Of a stretch of DNA of 60,000 bases, positions 1-12,600 are shown in pieces (position 1 is the first letter of the stretch; each line of letters begins with the position of its first letter). The notes under the pieces are model-generated. The model was not told where the DNA came from. It ran no database searches and saw only the letters and a program-made list of their open reading frames with translations. The DNA comes from Owenia fusiformis (taxonomy: Eukaryota > Annelida > Polychaeta > Sabellida > Oweniidae), in NCBI GenBank assembly GCA_903813345.2, contig CAIIXF020000006.1, forward strand, positions 12,034,348-12,094,347. Reading direction: 5' to 3'. The position numbers were made by a program, and so were the translations under genes.

Positions 1-1060
1 CAATTGGTCAAACAGCATTCAGGGCAAATTCAAAATTTTGTTAATATTTTTTATTAATTTCCATATATGCGGGCAAGATTATTTTGTAGTAAGATCTGAA
101 GCTCAATAAATATTCCTCAAGATGAGACACCGACTCTTAATAATTGTTCCGGGATCCTGTCTGTCCAAATATCATTGTTATGCTGACGTCACATTTCTGG
201 AATCATGGATGCACCATTCAGATTTGAACAGACAAGCTTCCGCCGGTAACATATCACTATTTTGTCCTCTCATCAACGCAGGATTGCTTGTATACTGTTC
301 ATTAGTAATCAGAAAGGTAAAGAATAACAAGATGCTTCGAATGAGGTTTGATTTGTTTAATCTCTATCTGAAACAGCTGCACAATCGTCATTTTGAAATT
401 TTCTAAGGTGTCACATGTTGAGGAACTTTTATTGTTTTCTTTTTTAAATGTCCTTTACATGTTCCCGGGGCCTATGAACAATTCAAGCTGTTGGAAACTA
501 CCTGGTGGCCTCTATTGACATTGACTGCCAGTGTCACTGAGTGAACTGTTATCCTTTGTATTCATTCAACTTTGCTCCTCAAAAGAGATCTTCGCATTTA
601 CTTTTCAGTTTTCAATAAATATCTGAACTCACTGTGCTAATCTGAGTCCTTTAGCGAAATAAGGACTACTTCCTTTATGGTCGCTATTGTTCACAGATCT
701 AGCATGTGCTCTTTCCAGAAGATCGCTGATTGAGAACAGGTCAGTGATGTAGTGGTGAAATGATTTGTGATGCGAGCCGTCACAGGCATCAGTCGTGGGG
801 TCGGGGCTGCTAAACTGTAATATAGCCTATACTAGGCAGAGGGTAGTGTATAACTAGACTCTGCGCGCGCGCGCAGGGTAAGCATAGTGAACTGTCAAAT
901 TTTCGTGTGAAAAAATCCCTTTTGATTGAGTATTACTCGAACAGGTTAATTCCTATCACACTGTAGATTGTCCAAGTCAAGAAAAGTATATAGTTTAACA
1001 CTAATGTAAATGTTTTAGTCGCATAAATAACGCAAGAGAGCTGATAACCTACCTATTGCT
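1..1060. other. Upstream region; possible 5' exon end near 877
   Basis: No convincing coding sequence. The open frame at 122-406 has no family resemblance. A CpG run (about 863-874) is followed by CAGG/GTAAGC with the GT at 878-879, which could be the donor of a 5'UTR exon of Sec16 about 8.8 kb upstream of the ATG exon. A CRE-like TGACGTCA lies near 183. Weak evidence. Confidence 0.25.
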
Positions 1061-1160
1061 TCACTGTTTGTAAATGGTCGAGAAACTGCAGCGGCCATTT
1101 TTTACTTCCGTTTCCGCTTTCGAGTTGACTCAGACTTTCCAGCATTTACCAGATCATGAT
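1061..1160. promoter_or_regulatory. Promoter-like block with YY1- and ETS-type motifs
   Basis: A GCGGCCATTTT (YY1-type) motif at about 1091 is followed by ACTTCCG (ETS-type) in a locally GC-richer patch. YY1 and ETS sites are common in housekeeping-gene core promoters. No transcript evidence; strand unknown. Confidence 0.3.
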
Positions 1161-1670
1161 GTATTCAAAGAGTGTTGTATCCTCAAAATACTCAATGTCT
1201 TAGAATGTATTATTTTGCACTTCTGGGAGTAGAATTTCTTTTCATTAAAGTCATATTTACGCAGTTATATGGCACAATAACACAGAAAATTAAGTAGGTC
1301 AAGTTCGCAAATTACTGTGCGCATGCGCTGTATACGTAGCAAATTTTAGCACTGAAAATAAAAATTTCTTCTGAATTTGGTCGATTTATTCCTAAGAATT
1401 GTGTATTTTGTGAGTAAATAGCAAGTCCTAGTTTTAAACAAATCTCTAAGCCAAACACTGAGTCCAAAAAGGTAGGTACATATGGTAATTTATTTGAGAA
1501 AATATGGTTTATTTTCAAGGATTTATTTTGCCTCAAAGTAAAAATGAAAATCATCCAGATTTTCTGTTTTCAACCATCCAAAAAATAACAGTTAGGGAAA
1601 CTCCATTCATTCGACCAAATGGGATGAAGATATTACAGAAGGTTCCACTGAAGAAGACTTACTAGGTTGT

Positions 1671-1920
1671 AATGTCGACACAATTTTTGGGTAACTTTGA
1701 CATGTGGGGTAACTTCGACACCTTGTTGTTTATTTGCTCTAATTTCCGATCTAGAGGGAATCCATGTTTTTTTCTCGCATGGATCGAGATCTCGCAACAT
1801 TTTATTTTTCCAGAAATCAAACATGGTGGAAAATGGAAATTCTACTTCTAATAAGTAAGTGTCGACTTTACCCCTTCTCTTATGTCGACTTTACCCCACA
1901 TGTCCACGTTACACCCCTTT
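1671..1920. mobile_element. Fold-back/MITE-like repeat
   Basis: A left block with TGACATGTGGGGTAACTTCG (about 1698) is mirrored by a right block with GTCGACTTTACCCCACATGT (about 1883). The motif 'GGGGTAA..TCGACA' occurs repeatedly in both orientations. Element edges and target duplication are not clear. Confidence 0.55.
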
Positions 1921-1922
1921 GC

Positions 1923-3923
1923 CCTACATTAGGCTACTTCCAGATCGTGGAGCTTTATTGTCACAAATTCTGTCAACAAAGGTCACAAAGTGTACCACTA
2001 TACTAAAATAAAACAAGGTTGAGCAGATCTAATCTCTCAGATATTACTTGGGTCCAAACCCTTCCCTATGTTCCGGCTTTGAGTGATTGTTACAGCTGCA
2101 CTGGTTATTCAATATTTGTAAATCATGGTGACACACATTTGTTATGGCATAATATATAAAACATACCTTTATGCATACATTTGTATTTCAAAATTGCCTC
2201 CATTTTTCTGCTGAGTGAGCTGTATAAATGGCGGATTCCACAAATTTGAGGTTCTTTCCAAAGATAAATTTTGAAATATCTTAATCCAGACAAGCAACGC
2301 TTCAACTTTAGTTAAATTAATATTCTTATAAATATTTATGAAAATTGTTAAATAGGAGTTCTAGGTGCATGTGACACTGTTTCAAGATTACATACTGGAT
2401 CAATGATCACATGTAGCTGTAAGCTAGAGACTTGAGTAACTCAAATAGATCTAGAATTTATCTTGTAAGCTCTCTTTACTCAATCAGTATTCAGGTCTTG
2501 TACAGTATAATCACAGATTTCAGCAAGATTATTTGAAGAAAAATCAGTAGTGCAACTCAAAATGAGACACCAAACTGGGATATTTCTAGAAAGATTACCT
2601 TCTCTTCTGGAAGCCCCTAGATATGAAGTGATATAAAAAGTAACAAGAGATGCTTTGAATAATAAAGGTATCCTTTGTCACATAGATTTATATTGCATAG
2701 TCATAATCTTGAAATTGAATGTTTCATCCTTTAGAAAAGTTATATTTTCCCATATTTTAAATAATGGTTTTACGCACATATAGTTCACAAAAATATGATA
2801 GAGAAAATGGTTCTTATTTTAAACTCCCTTAGTCATATGTGCCCAATGTAATATAGTGTTTGAACTATGCCAAAATGAGCCTTTTACAATGAGGTATAAA
2901 TTCAGGTATTATCTTTTTTTCATAGTTTTCATAGTCATGCACACCTAAAAATTACATTTCTTCTAATTTGGTTGTTTGACCTGAATAGGCCATGGGAAAA
3001 TACTAGAATAACGCTCCCTTAGGCCTACCCGATGAGTAAAATTTATGATGTCTAAAAAATCAGAAATAAAGACAAAGTTTTGGCAAGTTGATTGTCAACT
3101 CCAATTCTCTCTTGAAAATCAAATCAAAACAAAGTTTGACCCCATTTATTCTTTATTATCTCTTCAAACATATCTGCCAATTAATATGATTTTTATGATT
3201 GAAAAGTTCAAGGTCTGATATAAACTCATAAAAACCTTGTTTAGACATTTATATCGTTGATTTATTTAACTGTTACAGTGATCTCCACATGAATTTTTCT
3301 CAAGTAGGTGCAAAATTTTCACAATTTAGACCAAAATTGGTCAACATTGCCAATTTTTCATGATTTCTCTCATTTTCAAGTGAGTTCAAAAATGTGCACA
3401 ACTGATATGTTTTAAGGATGTACATTTTCATAACATCATCATTTGGCTATTCTTTTGCAATAAATCTGGGATTTCATTAGCAGCTGGTAATTTTCACATG
3501 TTGTTGTTTTTACCAAAATCACTTGTTGTTTCAAATGAGGAATTTTGTTTTGATTCATTAGTATTATGCCTATTGAGGCAAAATATAATAAAATCAATGT
3601 ATACATGATATTCATATAAAAGAAAGCCTTTGTAAGGATGTCCAAGATATGAACGAAGTACATCCTATGGACCTTATATATGAGCTACATATGTATGTAA
3701 TTTTATCAGACAATGTATTCTGTGTCATAAGCAGAATTTGTAGGAGGCTACTACAACAAACAACTAGTTAAGTATCAGATCAGGTTTCAAAGATAACCTT
3801 TATTCCCTTGTATCCTTGTTGATTTTCCAGAATTTACATTGTACACGTACATGTACATGATATCAAGGTTTGAATTTTACTAACTACTTTTAAGACAAAT
3901 AAAACTAGAACTGTTCAATCTTA
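1923..3923. other. AT-rich non-coding stretch
   Basis: Short open frames here (2123-2305, 3439-3663) look random: no family resemblance, no codon pattern. No clear repeat or RNA gene seen. Confidence 0.6.
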
Positions 3924-3925
3924 TA

Positions 3926-4975
3926 CCAGGTCGTTCAATAAGTTCACGGAAAAATGCTCTCATTTCAAAGATTTTAGATATTTTCTCATGAAATTTTCAC
4001 ACAATGTGTAAAAAATACTTTCTGATTGATTCTTAAAATATCAGCATCTCTTATTTGATTGGTCAAAAATAAAGGTTACTATGGTAACTTGACTTTTGGT
4101 TAGGCGGGGCACTTTTTACGTCACACAATTTACCATTGCAGAAAATCTATCAATATGTGCAAATGAAGAATCCCTATTTTTTTTATTTGTTCTTATTCAA
4201 ATTACAAATGTTGTGAAATTGATGTTCATTGTTTGCATGAACATTTCTGAAATCCTGCTAGTCAATGCTGTACCAGTGGGCCAGAAAATCAGCAAAAAGT
4301 AATGCTATGGTAAGTTGATTAAAACTTAACTCTAAATTTTTCCATCGGGATAATGCAGCCGATCACACTGGTAATATTGTGCAGGAAACCATCACAAATA
4401 CCTGGCAAAATAGATGGCAAAGCTGCCCCAAGTTACATACTCTCCAGATGAGACAATCCTTGATTTTGCTGTTTTCACTAGGATGAAGGATCAACTAAGA
4501 GGTGCACTTTATGGAACAGTGAAACAACTTTCGACTGCAATCCAGATGGCCCTTCAAACAAGTTTTCCAGATGGCTTCAGAGCATGGTATCGTCAATGGG
4601 TTGAATGCAAGCGACTGTGCATTAAACATGAGAAAGAATATTTTCTAAAACCTTATTGGACAATAGTTGTGACTATTACATTAAGTAATATTATGTACAA
4701 GTAGAAAGCGGAGGAGAAATTCATGTGATATACTCATAAATTGCCTACTATTCTGTTGTTTCTCTGAATGAATAATGTGACGTAAAAAGTGCCCCACCTA
4801 CCCAAAAGTCAAGTTACCATAGTAACCCTTATTTTTGACCTATCAAATTAGAGATGCTGATATTTTAAGAATCAATCAGAAAGTATTTTTTATACATTGT
4901 GTGAAAATTTCATGAGAAAATATCAAAAAACTTTGAAATGAGAGCATTTTTCCGTGAACTTATTGAACGACCTGG
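3926..4975. mobile_element. Mariner-type element with about 200-bp terminal inverted repeats
   Basis: Near-identical inverted repeats of about 200 bp run from CCAGGTCGTTCAATAAGTTC at 3926 to their complement ending 4975. TA flanks both sides (3924-3925, 4976-4977). The element is 1,050 bp. Its centre keeps the 3' part of an IS630/Tc1/mariner transposase on the + strand: FHRDNAADHT at about 4337 (second catalytic Asp), then, after a frame change, YSPDETILDF at 4435 (third Asp). Most of the transposase is missing, so it is non-autonomous. Confidence 0.88.
4340..4700 (+). pseudogene. Mariner transposase C-terminal remnant
   Basis: Two frames carry the relic. The first (4343 onward) has HRDNA; the second (4414-4704) has YSPDETILDFAVFTRMKDQL, matching the mariner pattern SPDLAP-D---F--LK-HL. 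A frameshift lies between them near 4414 and the N-terminal half is absent. Confidence 0.8.
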
Positions 4976-4977
4976 TA

Positions 4978-6217
4978 TATACAGCATAATTAAGTCATTA
5001 GGCCAGTAATAAGATGCCAGATGGGTGTAAAAATAAACAAATAAAATGATTACATTGGTTGTTACACTGAATATGAACTTGAACTTTGCTGGAAGAGAAA
5101 CAAAGGAACAATGTCTTTCAGTGCTTGGGTTCTGACCATAACTTTAGCATTATGCTCATCTCTATCTCCATTAAAAATGGCAGCCATAGATCTAGCAATA
5201 TACCAATATGCGATAACGTTTAATTTCGTTCAGTTTAGCTACCTCTCGTTTGAAGAGCTCTCATGTATGGTACAACTTCGTCTACATCCGGGTTCTTTCC
5301 CATTGGATTACATAGGGGTGCTATTTTCAATGCCGCACTGCGGCTCTATTAAACATTTATGTAGAGTTTCATTTGCACAAACGATAGGTATGTATGTAAT
5401 TAAGATATATGACAAAGCTTTTTGAGCTATAATCCCCAAATCCGAAGAAATCTGTAGTTGAAAATGCCGTCCAATTCCAGTGACGTCACTGATATCCCAG
5501 AAATTGCTCAGACGCCATCGAAGATCGAAAAATATGAATGTTACTTTGAATCTCCGATTATCTTTCTGATTATTGAATAAATTGGATTATATAACTATGC
5601 TTGAGGGCTGATGGAAGATCAGAAGCTGAGAAACGTTCATGGTAATCGACTCGTTCGGCGGGCCAATGAAAAATTGTCCCTTCCAAAGTGATGCATCATG
5701 GGAGATATTTATGTAAATTACCACCTGAACTCTTATCGCGAATAGGAGTATTAGAGCAATGGTGACAACCAAACTTAAGTTCACAAATCATGTTCCTAAT
5801 TAGCCTATCAATCATGTCAATATTTTACCAATAAGTCCCAATTTCAATAAGTTTTATTAGGATCTATAGATTATGGGGCCTTGATATGATCTAGGTTTGG
5901 CTGTGGCTGTGGATGGGGGTATGATCATTATGAAACACCCTGTAGTAGTCCTGCACGTATAAATTTTGAAATTTGAAATAAAAAAGAAATAAAAAGGCTT
6001 TTAACACTAAGATAATTAGCTATTAAGAATGATTGCTTAGATGATAATCACCATACTTATCTCCAAATTATCGATTAATTTACACCCTTTTATCTAGACA
6101 ATGGTTGCTACTCAAAACAAACATGTTGATAAATAAGAATAATCATTAATACCTGAACAAAATGAAGCCTCTAAGTGCACTCTTTAGTGATTTTTAAATT
6201 ACCCCTTCTGCACTAAT
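4978..6217. other. Non-coding region with CRE and CCAAT-like sites
   Basis: A palindromic GTGACGTCAC (CRE-type) lies at 5480, and a CCAAT motif and a CATCATGGGAGA motif lie near 5660-5705. This patch could be a promoter for the missing Sec16 5' exon. The open frame 5111-5425 is not recognisable. An A-rich retroposon-like tail (AAATAAAAAAGAAATAAAAA) lies at 5976. Confidence 0.35.
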
Positions 6218-6345
6218 GTTCCAATAAACCATTAGGAAGCTGAGAGGGTCAGCCCTAAGAATCTAACCTCTATTCAAATTTTCACTGAATGCAGAATTAG
6301 GTATTAATCCTTTCATCACCAAGGGGCTAAAATAAAAAAATCAAT
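6218..6345 (-). repeat. Inverted single copy of the 7.6-8.3 kb repeat
   Basis: The reverse complement matches the end of both tandem units at 7583-8281, including the GATGAAAGG(G/A)TTAATA block and a GCTGACCCT(T/C)TCAGCTT block. The copy is partial and diverged. Confidence 0.75.
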
Positions 6346-6560
6346 CATACTTTAATGAATTAAAATATATTTTGACAATCGGTTTTTATTCTCAATCTAA
6401 ATGTCCATAACAACAAAATTTGTGGTCTAGGCAACACAACAGTATATAATTATGATGTTTACTCTTTGTGGTTGGAATTACATTTCCTCTTTGAAAGTAC
6501 CACCCAAATATCCATGAAAACAATGCAAAGTTTCTTTTTTGCATCATAATTTTTCATATA

Positions 6561-7073
6561 CTGTAGATTGGGTTAATTTGGCGCCCGCTTTAATTTGGCG
6601 AATTTGGCGAAATTGGAAAATTCACCAATATAAATCTTCGTCAAAATTTAGAATGAATCCCCGGGAATTATCTAGGGTATTTCGTCTAGTGTATTTAGGT
6701 CACTTCCAGTTCAGTTTTTTCCAAAAATATGAAAAAATGTCTCTCATAAATTGGCTCAGAACTGGTCAGTCACTCATTAATACTCAGGGAAAAACTAGAA
6801 AGGAAAAGTGCGTTATAGTAGCAGCATTGATCGAGGTGCAAAATGTAAATGATCTCACAAAAATGTACAAACGTGGTGAATATCGCCAGTGGTCCTCAAA
6901 AGAAAAAATGAACATAGCCAAACATGCCCATTTACATGGTAATTCGTAAACAGCCTGTAAGTTTAACATTGCATTGACATTTTTTTGCATATCCGCCAAA
7001 ATAAATAGCCGCCAATATGCCAAAAATGGCAAAATCGCCGAATTAAGTAGCGCCAAATTAACCCAATCTACAG
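6561..7073. mobile_element. TA-flanked MITE (513 bp)
   Basis: Terminal inverted repeats begin CTGTAGATTGGGTTAATTTG and extend imperfectly for about 50 bp with TTTGGCG repeats. TA flanks both ends (6559-6560, 7074-7075). There is no transposase. TA duplication fits Tc1/mariner-type mobilisation. Open frames on both strands inside it are incidental. Confidence 0.85.
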
Positions 7074-7582
7074 TAAAACAGGAGAATGTACTTAAATTGC
7101 ATAAAGGATATATTTGTGTCACTCTCCCTGATCGGTTGTGCAACTTTACTTCTCTCCTTAGTTTATATGAGGGTGGGAGGGTGGTTGCATGTGAAAATAT
7201 ATGGTTGCAGAATGCTATGTGGACTGTTATGTCTAAGAAACTATTCGTTTGAATCACTCCATATTAGACATTGTGCATGCTTAAGATGGAATTCTACATC
7301 AGAGTGAAATAAAAAGGTGTTCCATAAGTAAATAGGTGTGGCAATAGAGACCAATGGTCAAATATTTGGCTTGATGGATTCCACTTAATCTCGATATGTA
7401 GTGTAAAAATATAATTTTAAGGTCAAATGGATATGATGATACCCAGTGTTAAGTCCAAGGTGCATATTCTCATATTAAGTCAATGTACGCTTGCTATAAT
7501 CTTGATATTCTCAGGAGAAAATTAATAATTATATTGTGCATTCTTAGATACCCAAATCCAAATTGCACATTAAAATACATAT

Positions 7583-8281
7583 TATTTTCAAATATCAAAT
7601 CTCATTTCTACTAAAAACAAAAATTTGCATTCTGCAGCATTATGGGGTCACTGCACTTAATGGCCTCTCTCTCAGCCTATCTGGGTTCAAACTCTCAAAT
7701 ATTCTCCAAAGTATAATTTGCCATTGAATTAGCTATTGTAAATCTAAAGATAATCCATTCTGGCTATAGAGGTACTTATCATTTTGAAATTGATTTTCAT
7801 TAAATTTATTAATGACCCCTTGGTGATGAAAGGGTTAATATCTAATTTTCCATTTACTAAAAATTTGAATGGAAGTAAGATTCTTAAAGCTGACCCTTTC
7901 AGCTTCCCAACGGTGTATTGGAACTGCACACTATTTTCAAATATCAAATCTCATTTTGACCAAAAACAAAAATTATTGAGCACTTTTTAGCACAATGGGA
8001 CCACTGCATTTAATGACCCCTATCTCAGTCTGTCTTGGTTCAAACTCTTAAATGTTCTCCAAAGTATAATTTGGCATTGAATTAGTTATTGTAAACCAAA
8101 AAGTAATACATTCTCGCGATAGGGGTATTTGTCATTTTAAAATTGATTTTCATAAAATTAATTAATTAATATTCCTTGGGAATGAAAGGGTTAATATCTA
8201 ATTTTGAATTCACTAAAAATTCGAATGGAGGTCTGATTCTCAAAGCTGACCCTTTCAGCTTTCCAACGGTGTATTGGAACC
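7583..8281. repeat. Two tandem units of a 349-bp repeat
   Basis: TATTTTCAAATATCAAATCT starts each unit at 7583 and 7932. Both end near ACGGTGTATTGGAAC. The units are about 80-85% alike by eye. Both can be read as a short peptide (MKGLISNF...) but differences are not biased to silent sites, so coding is unlikely. Confidence 0.82.
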
Positions 8282-9650
8282 TTAGTTCAGAGGTGGTCAT
8301 TTACCAGTTTCGCCACCAGGTGGCTGATTCGGGGGAATTAACATGGCAGGGTATTAAAAAATTCCCTTAAATTTGGATATGCATCAGTTTTAGTGGTTCA
8401 CTTTTCATATTACCCTTATGTATCTGATAGTTATACAAATTAGCATATGTCCAGTAAAAACAAATATTATCTGCCCAACATGAAAAGATATTCCACTTTT
8501 TGTGGTTTCACAACATGGGGTCTATGGGGAATCTCCCCAACCTAGAAGTCACATTTTCAAAGAAAATTAAATTTTCAAAGTTGATAAACTCTTTTCAAAA
8601 CCACATTTCTAAATGTAATTTTACATGAAGATTCCAAATATGACATCAGTTTAACTGAATTGTGAATTTTTAATGACGTAAATCAAGATTATTTCTACTC
8701 GCATTTGGGATATTAGTTTTATATTTTATAATAAAATGTATATGTATGAATTTTTCATCTTTGTCTTAATTGATAAAAAATGGACAGGATTTTAGGATTG
8801 ATGTATAAACTTATAATTAACTTTCATTGTCATATAATTCTCATTGTTTCACAAAGTGCATTTCATCTTCCACACTGCTATCATTACAATATGTACATTT
8901 TCTTTAGATGTGATTGCTTTATTTTTCATTCTACCCTTTTTGATCTCAAGACAGCGATCGCTTAATCCATGGCTTTTCAAGAGAAGGGCATGTAACTCAG
9001 TGTTATAAACATGAGAACTTCAAAATGAACAGTGCCATGCTTCCCCTTTTCGATAATATTTCAGAAAGTTCCAGATGAATGTATATGTTTCAGTATTGTC
9101 TTGAAGAAATTATGATTAAATCATAAGACATGTTTTAATCCCATTTAAACGTAAAAAAGACAAATAAGAAAAAGAGGCATCAAAATGATATCTTCGAGTG
9201 TTGCATTGTGGGTAATTATTCAAAAACATATTCCAATAAAAATATAATTTGTAGAAAAATGTTCACTTTCATCATTGCCATAATTATGATAAATTCCATT
9301 TTGTATTAAACACATACGCAGATAATTATGTTTTTATTTTTGAGATAAATCTTTATTCATACATGAACAGTACAAAATAAAAATTTTCTTGGAATGTGTA
9401 GAGTTATTATTTTTTCTCTAATTTTGAAAACCTACGGCAATGCTTATTTACGAAATATTGGAAGTTACCTACCCTTCTAAATTTTATAAAAGTTTGAAGT
9501 GGAATATTTTTACTTAAAAACTACTACTTTTCGGGGGCAAATGAGTCCTTAAAGCAGTCATACAATGCTACTGTGACAAAATGATGCATGATCCTGCAGT
9601 TGCATGTACATGATTGTACCTGTATATTAATTTGAAGTATATAATTGCAG
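8282..9650. other. Region immediately upstream of the ATG exon
   Basis: AT-rich sequence ending in the exon 1 acceptor at 9649-9650. No 5'UTR exon, repeat or RNA gene could be supported here. Confidence 0.5.
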
Positions 9651-12600
9651 GTGTACGATAACAAGAGGCTAGAGAATGAGTCAGCCCCCTTGGCAGGGCT
9701 ATGACCAGCAAGGTACCCCTCAGCAGCAGGGTCAACAGCAGGTGCCTGGACCCATGAAGTTCTATGACCCTAATCAGTTCCAGGGTGGGACAACTTCAAG
9801 CTTTCCCCAGCAGCAGCCTGTCCCAGGGGCAACTGTTCAGAATGGTCAACCACCCGGTATCCCAGTATCCAGTCAGGCTCACTATGGCGCTCAGTCAACC
9901 TGGGATCAGAATCAATGGCAGAATCATGACTGGCAAAATCAAGGTCAAGATGGCCTTGGAGGTCAAGTTGACCCAACACAGCAGCTAGGTCAAGGTGACC
10001 AATATCAGAATCAAACATGGGATCCCAACCAGCAACAATATGGTTACAACAACCAATGGCAGAATGTAGATCCTGGCCAATCTTGGGGTCAGAATGAATC
10101 AGTAGGGTCAGTCCAAAGTTATAACACACAGCAAAGTAATGACTCGTACTTCTCGAATCAGAGTAATATAACTGACAGTTTTAACAATGTAGCCCCTCAG
10201 AGTCAAGAAATGCACACCAATCCCCCAGGGTTTCCCATAAGTAAACCAGAGTTGAAAAATGATGACCAAGTGAGCACCTACATTGATGGGCAAGCTAATC
10301 TTGGTGATAGCTTGTCTAGCTCTACAGCCTCTAACATGTTCAATAGTGATGGATATGAAGAAAACACAAATGATGGAGGTGCATTTTCTAGTTTCTATGG
10401 TAATGCTGATGAGGACAAGGTGATAGAATATGATAATAAAGGTCAGTGTGACACAGATATTGGTAACATATCAAACCAGATGCAGAATGTATCACTAAAG
10501 GAGCCCAATCAACAGGGGGAGGATGCATATAAAAGAGTTGATTCATTTAGTAATTTACAACATGAGCCATCACCATTTGATGAGATAGCCCCTGGTCCTG
10601 CTCAGTTCTCACCTGCTGACTTCCCACCCCTTGGCCACCAACCTGCCACACTGACCCCTTCTTCCACACAGGAGGTCCAGTCTGCTACCCAGGAGCCCCA
10701 TTTTACACAGGCAACCCATCATTCACAGGAACCCCATTCAGTAACTAAGACTCCCCATGCAGTAACACAAGAGATCCAGGAATCCTCCCAGAATCCCCCT
10801 GACTCAGAACCCAAAACTGACTTCTTAGAAAATAATTTTAATTCTGGTAATCAGGGGCCATCACAACAAGGTGCCCCTGTGGAACGGGAGACACCGCAGT
10901 CTCATGAAAACACTAACATTGAAGCTCCAGCTAATGCTAACCTAGAGGAAACTCCCATGGTGAATTATTTCCAAGGCCAACCCCATGTCCAGCAGGAATC
11001 CCAGCCGTTATATCACCCTCAACAGCCAGGGGTTAATACAGAGGCAACACTTGACCCTCAGGCTCCACACCCCCCTTCCCAGGATAAATCACATTTTACT
11101 CCCCAGCCTGCCAACCCTGAGTTATTAAGCATCCAAGAAGGGAGCAGGAGTGCTAGTGGTTCCCCTAGTGTACAGTTTATTGTAGGATCCAACCCTAGTT
11201 CAACCACTGCCAGTGCTAGCCACAGCAGGCAGGGGTCTTCCAATGGACATGATTTACATGTACAAGAGCCCCATATTCAGCAAGCAGACCCCCGCACACA
11301 GCAAACAGACCCCCACACACAGCAAACAGACCCCCACATACAACAAACAGACCCCTACATACAACAAACAGACCGCCATAGTCACCAAACAGACTCCCAT
11401 ATTGAAAATCCTGATGGAAACGCCCAACAGCCTGGTAATGAGAGACCTGCTTCAACACATTCCTTCTCTTCAAACTACAGTAGTCAGAGTAATGAACGTC
11501 CAGCCTCACAAACATCAGTGCCACCTAGTGGTGAAGATCTGTTACCAGGGCATCAAGGCCCCAATGTGACTTTACCCCCAATAGAACAGGAGTCTCATGT
11601 TGGGCAACAATACTCCAACATGGCCCCAGCAAATACACATACTGAATATAAGAACTCTGACTCAAATTCAACAACTGTGAATGACTCACAGCTGTCTCAA
11701 CCTGCTGTGACACAGCAGCTGACCTCAAATGAACCCAATGCAGAAATTATGGACAGTCAATCTGGGCCTCATCAGAGTCACCAGAGAGATTCAGTGAACT
11801 CACCAGAACATCATATGAATATTTATGCTAGCCCAATAGACCACAGTTCAAATAGTCCATTTCAACCTGTGTCCCCAAGACATTTAGTGAATAATCCCCT
11901 AGTGGCCTCTAGTGAAGCATCTTTGCAGCAATCACACCCTGCCCAGCCCCAAGCCACACAGAGTACACACACAAACTACCCACAGCAAATAGGACAGACA
12001 GTGGCCAGTACTCAGGCTACCCAGCACAGTACACAGCTTGACCAAACAGAGAATGCACCTCAAATTGGACTACAGCAGAATGTTGCTAACATGCAGCAGA
12101 ACAATTCTGGATTTCAACAGCAAGGAGGTCAACAGTCTCACCTACAGCAGCAGCAGGGAGGTCAACAATCTAGCCTACAACAACAGGGAAGTCAACAATC
12201 TAGCTTGCAACACCAGGGGCAGGAAAGTCAACAATTTGTTTACACAGGCCAACAAGATAAGCAGTCATTTCCCCCAGTCCAAGGTCAGCAGCCAACCAAT
12301 CAGCAGCCAACCCAAGTCCAACAGCAAATGTTTCCAGGGCAACAACAGTCAATGTTGCCAGGACAACAAAATATAAAACAGGCCCATTCCCAAAGTCATA
12401 CAGAAGCCTCTTATATCCCATCAGGTAAATCAGAAGATGTGGATGTTGCTGAGAGTCATGCTCATATGCGTCATATAGCTGGATTGGACACTGAGAAAAG
12501 GGCTCCATCCCCTGCTACAACTCTATGGAAAAGTCCACAGATTCCTCAAAATATGCCAGTTGTTCTGGCCCCTGCTAAAACAGAAGCATCTCGGGAGCAG

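Noticed and set aside
5111-5425. 104-codon protein with a hydrophobic N-terminus
   Set aside because: No recognisable domain or homologous neighbour, and no splice evidence; likely chance.
6784-7257. 157-codon minus-strand frame
   Set aside because: It runs through the MITE at 6561-7073 and its flank; no transposase motifs.
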